From: Granulosicoccus sp965367215
Lineage (GTDB): Bacteria; Pseudomonadota; Gammaproteobacteria; Granulosicoccales; Granulosicoccaceae
Direction: 5' to 3'
NCBI GenBank assembly: GCA_965367215.1
Contig: CBDUIJ010000110.1
Coordinates: 1-15,975, forward strand
Length of the DNA stretch: 15,975 nt
Shown: piece after piece, positions 6,302 to 13,935 of the stretch
How the letters are laid out: every line of letters begins with the position of its first letter
Numbering within the stretch: position 1 is the stretch's first letter
Position numbers and translations under genes: made by a program
The notes under the pieces: generated by a model
Database searches by the model: none
What the model was told of the DNA's origin: nothing
The model's input: the letters and a program-made list of their open reading frames with translations, nothing else

Positions 6302-9300
6302 ATGAAGAGAATGTTAATCAACGCGACTCATCCAGAGGAGTTGCGTGTTGCCATCGTCGATGGGCAAAAACTGGTTGATCTGGATATAGAACACAAATCC
6401 CGCGAACAACGAAAATCCAATATCTACAAAGCCAAGATCACCCGCGTCGAGCCCAGCCTCGAAGCGGTTTTCGTCGATTATGGCGCTGATCGTCACGGCT
6501 TCCTGCCATTCAAGGAAATTGCCAAGGAGTTTCACACCGGGAACGGCAAGAAATCGGAAAATGGTCGCCCCAACATCCGTGACTGCATCAAGGAAGGCCA
6601 GGAAATTGTCGTCCAGATCGAGAAGGAGGAGCGCAGTAACAAAGGCGCGGCACTGACTACCTTCATCAGCCTTGCGGGGCGATTTCTGGTACTCATGCCC
6701 AACAACCCACGCGCCGGTGGCGTTTCACGACGCATCGAAGGCGATGATCGCTCCGAACTGAAGGCCGCAATGTCCGAGGTTGAAGTCCCTGAAGGCATGG
6801 GCACCATCGTGCGTACTGCCGGAATCGGCCGCACCACCGAAGAGCTGCAGTGGGATCTGGACTACCAGGCCGCCATCTGGAAAGCCATTCAGGAAGCGGC
6901 TGGCGAGAAAAAAGCCCCGTTCCTCGTGTATCAGGAAAGCAACATCATCGTTCGAGGACTGCGTGATTACTTCCGCGGCGATATCGGCGAAATCATTGCA
7001 GACGAACCGGCAACACACCAGCAGGCTGCCGACTTCATCAAGCTCTACATGCCGCAGAATGAACGCAAACTGAAGCTGTACCAGGACGATGTACCTCTGT
7101 TCAATCGCTACCAGGTCGAGTCGCAGATCGAGTCTGCCTTCCGCCGTGAAGTACGCCTGCCCTCTGGTGGTGCGCTGGTAATCGATCACACGGAAGCGCT
7201 GATTTCCATCGACATCAATTCGGCCCGCGCAACCAAGGGCTCGGATATCGAGGACACTGCTACCAACACCAATCTGGAAGCTGCCGACGAAGTTGCACGC
7301 CAACTGCGCCTGCGGGATCTGGGTGGCCTGGTCGTCATCGATTTCATCGACATGATGGCCTCCAAACATCAGCGCGCCGTTGAAAACCGCCTGCGAGATG
7401 CTCTCAAACAGGACCGTGCTCGCGTACAGATTGGTCGTATCTCCAAGTTCGGCCTGCTGGAGATGTCCAGACAGCGCCTGCGTCCATCGCTGGGAGAGTC
7501 CTCCGAAAACGTCTGCCCGCGTTGCCAGGGTCACGGCACCATTCGTGGCGTAGAGTCCACTGCTCTGTCCATTCTTCGCCTGATGGAAGAAGAAGCCATG
7601 AAGGACAATACCGGCCGCGTGATGGCCGATGTCCCGGTTGAAGTGGCGACCTACCTGCTGAACGAAAAGCGCCAGAGCATCACTGAAATCGAAGCTCGGA
7701 ATCAGGTGGTTCTGCTGATCGTGGCCAACCCGACACTCGAAACACCCAACTACCATATCGAACGTATCCGCATGACCGAAGCGGAACATGACATGGTGCA
7801 GAAGAAGAGCTACGAGCTGGCATCCGATAACAGCGAAAGCTTTTCCCCCCAGAGTGCTCGGGAAGAGAAGGTTCCTGAAGCTGCCGCTGTCAGCACCGTC
7901 ACGCCTCTGGCACCGGCGCCGACTCCAGCGCATCGCATGCCCCAGCCTGAACCACAGCCTGTCGCGGCCCCTGCCGTACAGGGACCCGGTGGCTTCCGAC
8001 GAATTTTCGGCGCTGTCAGCTCCCTTTTCGGCGCGCCCGCAGCCCCCGCTACAACGCCAGGCGAGACTGACGCGAACAAGGCGTCCGCTGATTCGAACAG
8101 CCAGCCAGCGAACAAGGACGACGACGAATCTCGTGGCCAGAAGCGCGGCAACAAGCGCTCCGGGAATCGAGGTGGCCGTGGCCGCAATCGCAATGACGGT
8201 GACAAGAGTGAAACGACCACCGAAGGTCGTGGTAACCGCAACAATCAGCGTCGCAACAAGACTGAAGAGAACGCCGACGGCGAGCGCAAGAGCAGCCGTG
8301 GACGTGGCAGAGGCCGCAAGCAGTCAGGTGATGTTGCCAACGAGGCGAACGGCAATCCGGCCACTGACGAGCAGGACAATGCGACGGCGGCGGAGGCATC
8401 CAGCACACCAGTGAAAAAGCCGCGCAACCCGAGACGTTCCAGGGAAGCGGTTGAAAACCAGGCTGAAGATGCAACAGAAGCAGTCGTCATCGATGCCGAG
8501 AGCTCATCAGAGGAATCCTCCGAGAACAACGAAGCTCGAAACACTGAAGAAGGCAACCGCAGTCGCGGTCGTCGCGGCGGCCGACGTCGTGGTGGTCGAG
8601 GACGCGGACGAAATGCTGAGCGCAACGAAAAATCCGCGGACACAGACGCCGATCAGACAGCGGCCAACCCCGAGTCTGCAAGCGATGCGTCCGAGCAAGC
8701 CAGGGACAAGTCATCAACGCAGGAAGACAAGCCCCGGGACGACAGCAAAGGCGAGGCCGTAGTGGCATCGGCTGCAGCGTCTCTTGCAGCGAATGATCAG
8801 CAGACACCCGAATCTGCTGATGACTCTACGCCTTCCGCCGTCGTCGCTGCAGACAAGTCCGCTGAAGCAACGAAAGCAGACTCGACGGATACTCAAACCA
8901 GCAGCAATGACCCGCTGAACGAGTCTCAAGCCACCGAGACCCACAGCGAGAGTGCTGAAGCTGCGAAATCCGATGACACATCGGCGCCCGACAGCCAACC
9001 GGAAGCCACGACGGACACCGACAACAGTCGTCAGGCGTCACCCGTGGCGGAAGATGTAGCGGAACCAGCTGCTGAAGTGACAGCTGACTCTCAGGCAGCT
9101 CAGGACGAGCAAGCGCCTGAGCTTGAAGTTGCAGTCGTGGAGGAAGCAGCTCCTGCTGACGAGGTTGAAGAAGACGCTGTCGAGGAGCTTGCTGCAACAC
9201 CAGTAGCGGTCTCGACACCTGCGCCTGAAGCGGTTTCCGATGTGGAGTCTGAGGTGACATCAGCACCTGAGCCTGTAGCAACGGAGACTGCGGAAGCATC

Positions 9301-9997
9301 CTCTGCAGCAGACACCGAGACTGCAGCTGAAGACGACCCATCGGATGAAGCCGGTGACGCAGCGCCTGCCGATGAAGCCGCCGATGACTCTGACAAGCCG
9401 AAACGTCGTGGTGGAAGCCGTCGTCGTGAAAGAGTCAACAGCAAGAAAGCTGCTGCTGCCCAGGCAAGTCCCGAGAAAACGGACAGCGATGCGAGCGACG
9501 CCATGACGGCAACGTCATCCAGCGATGCAGAGCCTGCTCCTCTGGCAGATTCGGAAAGCGCCTCGGAGACAACGTCCTCTGAGCAAGCTGATGCCGAAGA
9601 AGTGAGCACCGAGCCCGCGTCTGAAAAAGCCGCGTCGACCAGAAAGCCTGTCGCGGAAAAACCTGCGGCCAGCACGCCTGGCGATGAGCAAGCAGAAAAT
9701 GCCAAGGAGAGCAGCGGACAGCCTACTGAAGCCAAGGTGTCACAGCGACAACCCAGTCAGCTCAAGAGCACAGTTCGCTCTCTGGCCAACAAGGATGAAG
9801 CCCCAGCCGGTGGCATGTCACTGGCCTCCAAGAGAGTGCCTGACATCACACCTGAAGCTGTTGTTGCCGCCAAACCATCGGCCAACGACCCCGTGCAAGC
9901 GGCGTCCAGTCAGGATGTGGAAGAAGAGGCTCCGGCAGCACAGGATGCGTCTACTGCTGAAGCTGGTATCGAAGCCGCTGAAAAGCTGAGAGACTGA
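6302..9997 (+). CDS. rne: Ribonuclease E, with an enlarged disordered C-terminal half
   Basis: RNase E is the essential single-strand endoribonuclease of mRNA decay and rRNA/tRNA processing and the scaffold of the degradosome. The protein has 1231 residues (1061 in E. coli). The start giving MKRMLINATHPEELRVA is chosen because it matches E. coli MKRMLINAT; an in-frame ATG at 6260 would add 14 non-conserved residues. An S1 domain comes first (about 39-120), then a 5'-sensor motif, VRTAG (Arg171, Thr172). The catalytic Asp304 is in SIDINSAR and Asp347 in VIDFIDM. The Zn-link CPRC is at 405-408. An amphipathic segment GFRRIFGAVSSLFG (564-577) lies where E. coli has its membrane anchor. Arg/Gly-rich RNA-binding stretches run from about 611 to 773, followed by about 250 residues rich in Ala, Asp, Glu and Ser, a second basic patch (1032-1049) and a low-complexity tail. 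It is divergent from rluC. Confidence 0.98.
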   Translation: MKRMLINATHPEELRVAIVDGQKLVDLDIEHKSREQRKSNIYKAKITRVEPSLEAVFVDYGADRHGFLPFKEIAKEFHTGNGKKSENGRPNIRDCIKEGQEIVVQIEKEERSNKGAALTTFISLAGRFLVLMPNNPRAGGVSRRIEGDDRSELKAAMSEVEVPEGMGTIVRTAGIGRTTEELQWDLDYQAAIWKAIQEAAGEKKAPFLVYQESNIIVRGLRDYFRGDIGEIIADEPATHQQAADFIKLYMPQNERKLKLYQDDVPLFNRYQVESQIESAFRREVRLPSGGALVIDHTEALISIDINSARATKGSDIEDTATNTNLEAADEVARQLRLRDLGGLVVIDFIDMMASKHQRAVENRLRDALKQDRARVQIGRISKFGLLEMSRQRLRPSLGESSENVCPRCQGHGTIRGVESTALSILRLMEEEAMKDNTGRVMADVPVEVATYLLNEKRQSITEIEARNQVVLLIVANPTLETPNYHIERIRMTEAEHDMVQKKSYELASDNSESFSPQSAREEKVPEAAAVSTVTPLAPAPTPAHRMPQPEPQPVAAPAVQGPGGFRRIFGAVSSLFGAPAAPATTPGETDANKASADSNSQPANKDDDESRGQKRGNKRSGNRGGRGRNRNDGDKSETTTEGRGNRNNQRRNKTEENADGERKSSRGRGRGRKQSGDVANEANGNPATDEQDNATAAEASSTPVKKPRNPRRSREAVENQAEDATEAVVIDAESSSEESSENNEARNTEEGNRSRGRRGGRRRGGRGRGRNAERNEKSADTDADQTAANPESASDASEQARDKSSTQEDKPRDDSKGEAVVASAAASLAANDQQTPESADDSTPSAVVAADKSAEATKADSTDTQTSSNDPLNESQATETHSESAEAAKSDDTSAPDSQPEATTDTDNSRQASPVAEDVAEPAAEVTADSQAAQDEQAPELEVAVVEEAAPADEVEEDAVEELAATPVAVSTPAPEAVSDVESEVTSAPEPVATETAEASSAADTETAAEDDPSDEAGDAAPADEAADDSDKPKRRGGSRRRERVNSKKAAAAQASPEKTDSDASDAMTATSSSDAEPAPLADSESASETTSSEQADAEEVSTEPASEKAASTRKPVAEKPAASTPGDEQAENAKESSGQPTEAKVSQRQPSQLKSTVRSLANKDEAPAGGMSLASKRVPDITPEAVVAAKPSANDPVQAASSQDVEEEAPAAQDASTAEAGIEAAEKLRD

Positions 9998-10013
9998 AGT
10001 CTGAGACCATGCT

Positions 10014-10037
10014 CCTGATCAGCCACGCCTGATCAGG
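10014..10037 (+). other. Hairpin 1 in the rne 3' untranslated region
   Basis: CCTGATCAG (10014-10022) pairs with CTGATCAGG (10029-10037) around a 6-base loop, a perfect 9-bp stem starting 17 bases after the rne stop. No T run follows, so it is unlikely to terminate on its own. It may block 3' exonucleases. Each arm contains the palindrome CTGATCAG, so it could also be a paired protein-binding site. Confidence 0.6.
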
Positions 10038-10042
10038 GCAAG

Positions 10043-10071
10043 ACGTTGCAGGCTGCAACAGCCTGTAACGT
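10043..10071 (+). other. Hairpin 2 in the rne 3' untranslated region
   Basis: ACGTTGCAGGC (10043-10053) pairs with GCCTGTAACGT (10061-10071) around a 7-base loop. The 11-bp stem has one G-U wobble. The stem is strong but has no T tract. Together with the hairpin just upstream and the terminator about 40 bases later it gives the rne transcript three consecutive stems at its 3' end. Confidence 0.6.
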
Positions 10072-10109
10072 GGGTCGTTCTGTTGACCAGAGAGATGGAA
10101 TTTCATTCG

Positions 10110-10140
10110 AAAAAAAACCGGTCAATGACCGGTTTTTTTT
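10110..10140. terminator. Bidirectional rho-independent terminator
   Basis: AAAAAAAACCGGTC (10110-10123) is followed by a 3-base AAT loop and GACCGGTTTTTTTT (10127-10140). This is a GC stem extended by A and T runs on both sides, so it can terminate rne on the plus strand and the convergent dynamin-like gene on the minus strand. Confidence 0.95.
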
Positions 10141-10174
10141 GCTCTGCAAAAGAGTGCTATCTGCAGAAGATCAA

Positions 10175-10193
10175 CCATGGCAAGCTGCCATGG
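10175..10193 (-). terminator. Hairpin just downstream of the dynamin-like gene
   Basis: CCATGGCA (10175-10182) and TGCCATGG (10186-10193) form a perfect 8-bp stem with a 3-base loop, 13 bases after the stop of the minus-strand GTPase gene. On that strand a moderately T-rich sequence follows (TTGATCTTCT). It may be a first, weaker terminator before the strong one at 10110-10140. Confidence 0.5.
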
Positions 10194-10206
10194 CCATCAT
10201 CAGCAA

Positions 10207-11631
10207 CTAATCGCGCACTTTACCCGATGGGTTGGTGAACTGATCATTGAGTGTCTGCACGAACTCGGAGGCGTGTTCGATGACCTCATCGATCGTTTTC
10301 CGTGATCGTCCATTCCAGCCAACCGGATCCTTGCCGAATACGGATCGGAAGAAACGCGTGTTGAACTTGAACGCCTTGGTGTAGGGTTCATCAGGCGTGT
10401 TCTTCAGACGAGACGCCATGAACTGCGTCACCAGCTTGCGTATGAAGAAATGCACGATGAGGAAAAGAAGTGCAATACCCAACAGCGTGCTCAACATGGC
10501 TATGGGATCAGCAAACAGGCTGAGTATGAAGCCCATCAGCGAGCCCAAGGTGCCCATCAGCATGGCTCCACCAAACAGACCAATCGCCGCAAGTGCAAAC
10601 ACCAGAGCGTCCAGACGCAACACGCGGCGCGCCCAGGTCGCTTTCAGTCGGATGATTGCAGGAATGGCCTGATCACGGATGTTGTAGGCCTGTTTTTCCA
10701 TGGAACCGACTATTCGGTAGGCCCGCTCGACCTCCACCTGCCTGATTCGGTCTTCGATTTCAGCCATATCCGCATCACGCTTCTCTTCGAACCGACGCCT
10801 GCGCGACTCATCCTCGATGGGGATGGACACCTGTTTGTTGTAAATGGTGAAGAACCTGCCGGCAGTCAGACCCTTCTGTGACAACGCACGCTGCCAGGCT
10901 CCGACGATCTCTTCGGTATTGTCCTCTCTGGCTGCAGTATCTATCTGGTTCAGGATGAACAGGAACTTGCTGCTGTCATTGCGCGCGATGGTGTTTTCGA
11001 CCAGGTGAGTCAGCGTATCCTGCATGGCGCCCGGTTCCGGATGCCGCGCATCGAAGAACACCAGGACCAGATCCGAGATCTCCATGATGTGGTTGGTCAG
11101 CTTGAGTGTCGACGTACGCTGAGCATCTGCATCAAATCCGGGTGAGTCGATGAGAATCTTGCCGCGTACCACCTCGGAGTCAGTGACCTTGAGTTGCAGA
11201 TAAGCATCTATTCGACGGCCCTCACCTTCAGTGACTTTCTCGATCTCGTCACTGATGCGATAAAACGGAAATCTCATATCAGCGTCCAGCGCCAGACCGG
11301 GAAGAACACGGCCAGCATTTTCCTCGCCGTAACAGATCACCGTAAACTTGTCGTCAACCGCCTGATTGCCGGTCTTCTGTAGCTTCTGCCCCAGATAACT
11401 GTTGATGAACGAGGATTTCCCTGCGGAGAACACCCCAAGAATGGACACCAGAGGCCACCATGAGATCTGCATGGCATATGAATCATCGGTATCGATCAGA
11501 CCGGTCTTGTAACCGATCGTGTCGAGCTTGCGAAAACCGGCGATGGCATCTATCAGCACCGGGTTCTCACGCTCTAGATGGGTTTTCAGACTGTCGAAAC
11601 GTTTGACAATCGATTTGTCGGGTCGGACCAT
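10207..11631 (-). CDS. Dynamin-like GTPase with a two-helix membrane anchor
   Basis: This 474-residue protein is a large GTPase of the bacterial dynamin-like superfamily, expected to bind GTP and act on the inner membrane. The G motifs are clear: P-loop GVFSAGKS (66-73), a switch-I Thr candidate at about 97 (KFTVICY), G3 DSPG (162-165) and G4 NQID (228-231). About 60 residues precede the P-loop. A charged helical stretch (about 275-335) follows the G domain, then two hydrophobic segments (about 341-372 and 376-397) and a polar C-terminal tail. Paddle insertion or integral anchoring, as in membrane-remodelling DLPs, is the simplest reading; the cellular process is unknown. ATG 11629-11631 has GGAG about 11 bases upstream. 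The gene converges on rne across a shared terminator and diverges from the TM-protein/rhomboid pair. Confidence 0.88.
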   Translation of the reverse strand: MVRPDKSIVKRFDSLKTHLERENPVLIDAIAGFRKLDTIGYKTGLIDTDDSYAMQISWWPLVSILGVFSAGKSSFINSYLGQKLQKTGNQAVDDKFTVICYGEENAGRVLPGLALDADMRFPFYRISDEIEKVTEGEGRRIDAYLQLKVTDSEVVRGKILIDSPGFDADAQRTSTLKLTNHIMEISDLVLVFFDARHPEPGAMQDTLTHLVENTIARNDSSKFLFILNQIDTAAREDNTEEIVGAWQRALSQKGLTAGRFFTIYNKQVSIPIEDESRRRRFEEKRDADMAEIEDRIRQVEVERAYRIVGSMEKQAYNIRDQAIPAIIRLKATWARRVLRLDALVFALAAIGLFGGAMLMGTLGSLMGFILSLFADPIAMLSTLLGIALLFLIVHFFIRKLVTQFMASRLKNTPDEPYTKAFKFNTRFFRSVFGKDPVGWNGRSRKTIDEVIEHASEFVQTLNDQFTNPSGKVRD

Positions 11632-11787
11632 CAGGTTCAGGGCTCCGGAACATGAAAGAATAATTGGTACAGCATATGAACAACTGACAGCTGTTCAACA
11701 TCCTCGCAAGACCATCAATGGCGGATTTGCGACTCGTCAGCTGTACTGCGATTGATCATTGCATCAATTCTATCAGTCGAAAACCAC

Positions 11788-11816
11788 TTGTTCGGCCTAT
11801 GACCTATGTTTATATA
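11788..11816 (+). promoter_or_regulatory. Candidate promoter of the 11858-12917 operon
   Basis: TTGTTC (11788-11793) and TATATA (11811-11816) are separated by exactly 17 bases. Transcription would start near 11823, about 35 bases before the ATG, which has a good AAGGAG ribosome binding site. Confidence 0.6.
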
Positions 11817-11857
11817 TGTATTGAACGTCTTGCATTCACGAAAAGGAGATTTTAGTC

Positions 11858-12313
11858 ATGTGGTTCATTACCTTGCTTGTACTGGCCGTGGCGGCCGTAC
11901 TGATCATCAAAGCCGTCAAGGCGCACTCGGAAAGGCAATCAGCCAACTCTGACGATCAAGCCCCGACCCCCGGCCTACAGGGGTCGCTGAAAAGACCGGA
12001 ACTTGCCAGTGACGGTGAACGGTCATCATCGATGCACGGCACGGAGGAATCTGCCTCCCCATCACCACAAACAGCCTCCACACCCGCCGGGCAGAATTCC
12101 GACCAGCCCGATTCTTCGTCTACACTCCACGACATCCGGGAGATGATAAAGACTCTCAATTTGACAGACAGTGATTCTCCGAGGTTGGGAATCAGCAGTG
12201 ATGAATTCAATGCTCTCAAGAATCATGAGGGCTCTGGCTCATCAACCCCATCCCTGCCAGACTCCACCACTCAGGCAGATGTTGCAGAGCGACTACGACG
12301 AATGTTGAACTGA
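11858..12313 (+). CDS. Small single-pass membrane protein with a disordered tail
   Basis: This 151-residue protein has an N-terminal hydrophobic helix (residues 2-18, WFITLLVLAVAAVLIIK), likely a signal anchor. A long Ser/Pro/Asp/Gln-rich region with little order follows, and the C-terminus is more regular: LHDIREMIKTLNL, SSDEFNALKNHEG and ADVAERLRRMLN look like short helices. I do not recognise a family and assign no function. The start is firm: AAGGAG lies at ideal spacing before ATG 11858 and a good promoter precedes it. The stop is only 4 bp before the rhomboid start, so the two are probably co-transcribed and translationally coupled. It could be a partner or substrate of the rhomboid, but that rests on position alone. 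Confidence 0.8.
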   Translation: MWFITLLVLAVAAVLIIKAVKAHSERQSANSDDQAPTPGLQGSLKRPELASDGERSSSMHGTEESASPSPQTASTPAGQNSDQPDSSSTLHDIREMIKTLNLTDSDSPRLGISSDEFNALKNHEGSGSSTPSLPDSTTQADVAERLRRMLN

Positions 12314-12317
12314 CCCT

Positions 12318-12917
12318 ATGAACGGCCTGATTGATTCGCGAAACATACATTCCATCAAACGGGATCTGGTGGGAGTCTGTATTTTCATTGCGATCATCTG
12401 GGTCGCCTTTTTCCTGGATCGCTTCCTGCCACTGGAAAATCTGGGCCTGGTGCCCAGAACCCTGCGTGGCCTGACAGGCATCGTGGCAATGCCCTTTCTG
12501 CACGGTGACTTCAAGCATTTGCTCGGCAACACCATTCCTCTGGCCGTCACCATGTTACTGATGGCGGGATCGCGGGCCAACAGTGGCGCCATCGTGGCCA
12601 TCATCGCACTGCTATGCGGTGTGGGTCTGTGGATCTTCGGCCGAACTGCACTGCATATCGGCGCCAGCGGAGTCGTGTTCGGACTCATCACATTCCATGT
12701 GTTCGCTGGCATTTTCGAAAAGCGACTCCAGTCGGTGCTGATTTCCGTAGTCGTCGGGCTCCTCTACGCATCCACACTCCTGCAAGGAGTTGTGCCGTTT
12801 CAGCCAGGAGTCTCATGGGAAGGCCATCTGATCGGGGCATTATCCGGGGCTCTGGTAGCCTCTGTGGTTTCTCGCAACCTGAAGGACAAGGCGCCCCTCC
12901 CCGCTGGCCGGACCTGA
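12318..12917 (+). CDS. Rhomboid family intramembrane serine protease
   Basis: Rhomboids cleave transmembrane segments of substrate proteins inside the lipid bilayer. The 199-residue protein has about six hydrophobic segments and all signature elements. HGDFKHLLGN (62-71) holds the conserved His and Asn of the oxyanion region. GASG (115-118) holds the nucleophile Ser117. SWEGHLIGALSGA holds the catalytic His170. The size fits a minimal six-helix bacterial rhomboid without a large cytosolic domain. The ATG follows the upstream stop by 4 bases with no strong ribosome binding site of its own, which suggests translational coupling. It ends 31 bp before the convergent ArsR-methyltransferase gene. 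The substrate is unknown; nearby single-pass proteins at 11858-12313 and from 15189 are candidates only by proximity. Confidence 0.92.
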   Translation: MNGLIDSRNIHSIKRDLVGVCIFIAIIWVAFFLDRFLPLENLGLVPRTLRGLTGIVAMPFLHGDFKHLLGNTIPLAVTMLLMAGSRANSGAIVAIIALLCGVGLWIFGRTALHIGASGVVFGLITFHVFAGIFEKRLQSVLISVVVGLLYASTLLQGVVPFQPGVSWEGHLIGALSGALVASVVSRNLKDKAPLPAGRT

Positions 12918-12948
12918 CTGATTTCCAGTAGAGAGCTGTGCTCGCGTC

Positions 12949-13875
12949 CTAGGGACGGCGAGCCTGCCAGAACTTGACTGTCAGTGGATCGCCTATCAAG
13001 GAGTCCACAGGACCGGGTTCCAGGCTTGCCTGGACCATCGCCTGATGAATCTCGCGATCACTGAATCCCAGCCTCTGATGCTTGTGCTCGGCTCGCAATT
13101 TCTCTTCCTGGTGCGACGCGAAGTCAACGATGAACAAGCGGCCACCTGGCGCCAGTGTGCGAGCAGCTTCCGCAATCACCACACCCGGCTCCAGGCTGTA
13201 ATGCAACACAAGATGCAAAGTGGCTACATCGATTGATTGATCATCGACAGGCATGTTGTACATGTCACCCTTGCGAACCTGTAGATGTCGGAACTCGTCC
13301 CGCTCCAGCTGAGTTCTGGCAATTGCCAGCATTTCACTACTCAGATCAATGCCGACTCCTCGTTCTATCTGCGAGGCAAACAGCTCCAGCATCCGTCCGG
13401 TTCCCGTGCCGATGTCCAGAAAGTTGCCAATCGGGTCAGGGCCAACCAATTGCTTCAGCCGAGCTTCCACATCGGCCTCGGGAACATGCAAGGCGCGAAT
13501 CTTGTTCCATTGCCCGGCATTTTCCTGAAAGTAGTTCTCGGCAAGCTCAGCCCGCTTCTCCCGGATCTTGTCCAGGCGACCCAGATCACGGTTCAGCTCG
13601 GTGTCATCATCAGGCAGCAGATCTACCAGTGTTCTAGCCAGATAGGCTGATTCACCACCTTCCGCAATTCTGTAGAAGACCAGCGAGCCTTCCCTGAAGC
13701 GCGCCAGCAAGCCGGCCTCAACCAGTAATTTGAGGTGCCTCGATACGCGCGGCTGACTCTGGCCCAGTATCAGGGTCAATTCGGTAACACTGAGCTCCCC
13801 ATGGGCGCATAACGCCAGGAGTCTCAGGCGAGTGGGTTCACCTGCTGCACGCAGCCCGGCCAGCAACGCTTCCAT
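12949..13875 (-). CDS. ArsR-type repressor fused to a SAM-methyltransferase-like domain (SahR-like)
   Basis: The 308-residue protein has two domains. Residues about 5-75 form an ArsR winged helix-turn-helix, with LSVTELTLILGQSQPRVSRHLKLLVEAGLL and the wing FREGSLVFYRI. Residues about 115-290 form a class I methyltransferase-like fold, with motif I FLDIGTGTGR (152-161), acidic residue GIDLSS (Asp177) and LAPGGRLFIVDF. The ArsR metal site is absent: the usual CxC is replaced by SVTEL, so metal sensing is unlikely. In proteobacteria this architecture is known as SahR, an S-adenosylhomocysteine-responsive repressor of methionine-cycle genes. That role is likely but not proved here, since ahcY, metF or metH are not beside it. 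A candidate operator fills the promoter spacer, and the ATG seems leaderless. A true methyltransferase activity is an alternative. Confidence 0.85.
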   Translation of the reverse strand: MEALLAGLRAAGEPTRLRLLALCAHGELSVTELTLILGQSQPRVSRHLKLLVEAGLLARFREGSLVFYRIAEGGESAYLARTLVDLLPDDDTELNRDLGRLDKIREKRAELAENYFQENAGQWNKIRALHVPEADVEARLKQLVGPDPIGNFLDIGTGTGRMLELFASQIERGVGIDLSSEMLAIARTQLERDEFRHLQVRKGDMYNMPVDDQSIDVATLHLVLHYSLEPGVVIAEAARTLAPGGRLFIVDFASHQEEKLRAEHKHQRLGFSDREIHQAMVQASLEPGPVDSLIGDPLTVKFWQARRP

Positions 13876-13878
13876 AAA

Positions 13879-13908
13879 TGTATAAACATATGTGGATATG
13901 AACCGTCA
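13879..13908 (-). promoter_or_regulatory. Candidate leaderless promoter of the ArsR-methyltransferase gene with embedded operator
   Basis: On the minus strand TGACGG (13903-13908) and TATACA (13879-13884) are 18 bases apart, and the -10 box ends only 3 bases before ATG 13873-13875. The transcript would start at or next to the start codon, so it would be leaderless. There is no ribosome binding site. The 18-base spacer is filled by an imperfect dyad: on the plus strand AACATAT (13885-13891), GTGG, ATATGAA (13896-13902), with one mismatch in 7-bp arms. That position is ideal for repression, probably autorepression. Confidence 0.5.
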
Positions 13909-13935
13909 GTATGCACCAGAGTGGGTGCAACGGGG

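Noticed and set aside
6175..6378. A 67-codon frame in the rne leader overlapping the rne start, possibly a regulatory upstream ORF
   Set aside because: No ribosome binding site, no recognisable peptide, and it runs out of frame into the conserved rne start; overlap by chance is more likely.
6725..7933. A 402-codon open frame on the minus strand inside rne
   Set aside because: It is antisense to the highly conserved RNase E catalytic domain and has no recognisable domain; the codon bias of rne keeps this frame open.
9100..9735. A 211-codon minus-strand Ser/Ala-rich frame
   Set aside because: It is the complement of the Ala/Glu/Asp-rich codons of the RNase E tail; the same effect produces the frame at 15350-15814 opposite the repetitive protein.
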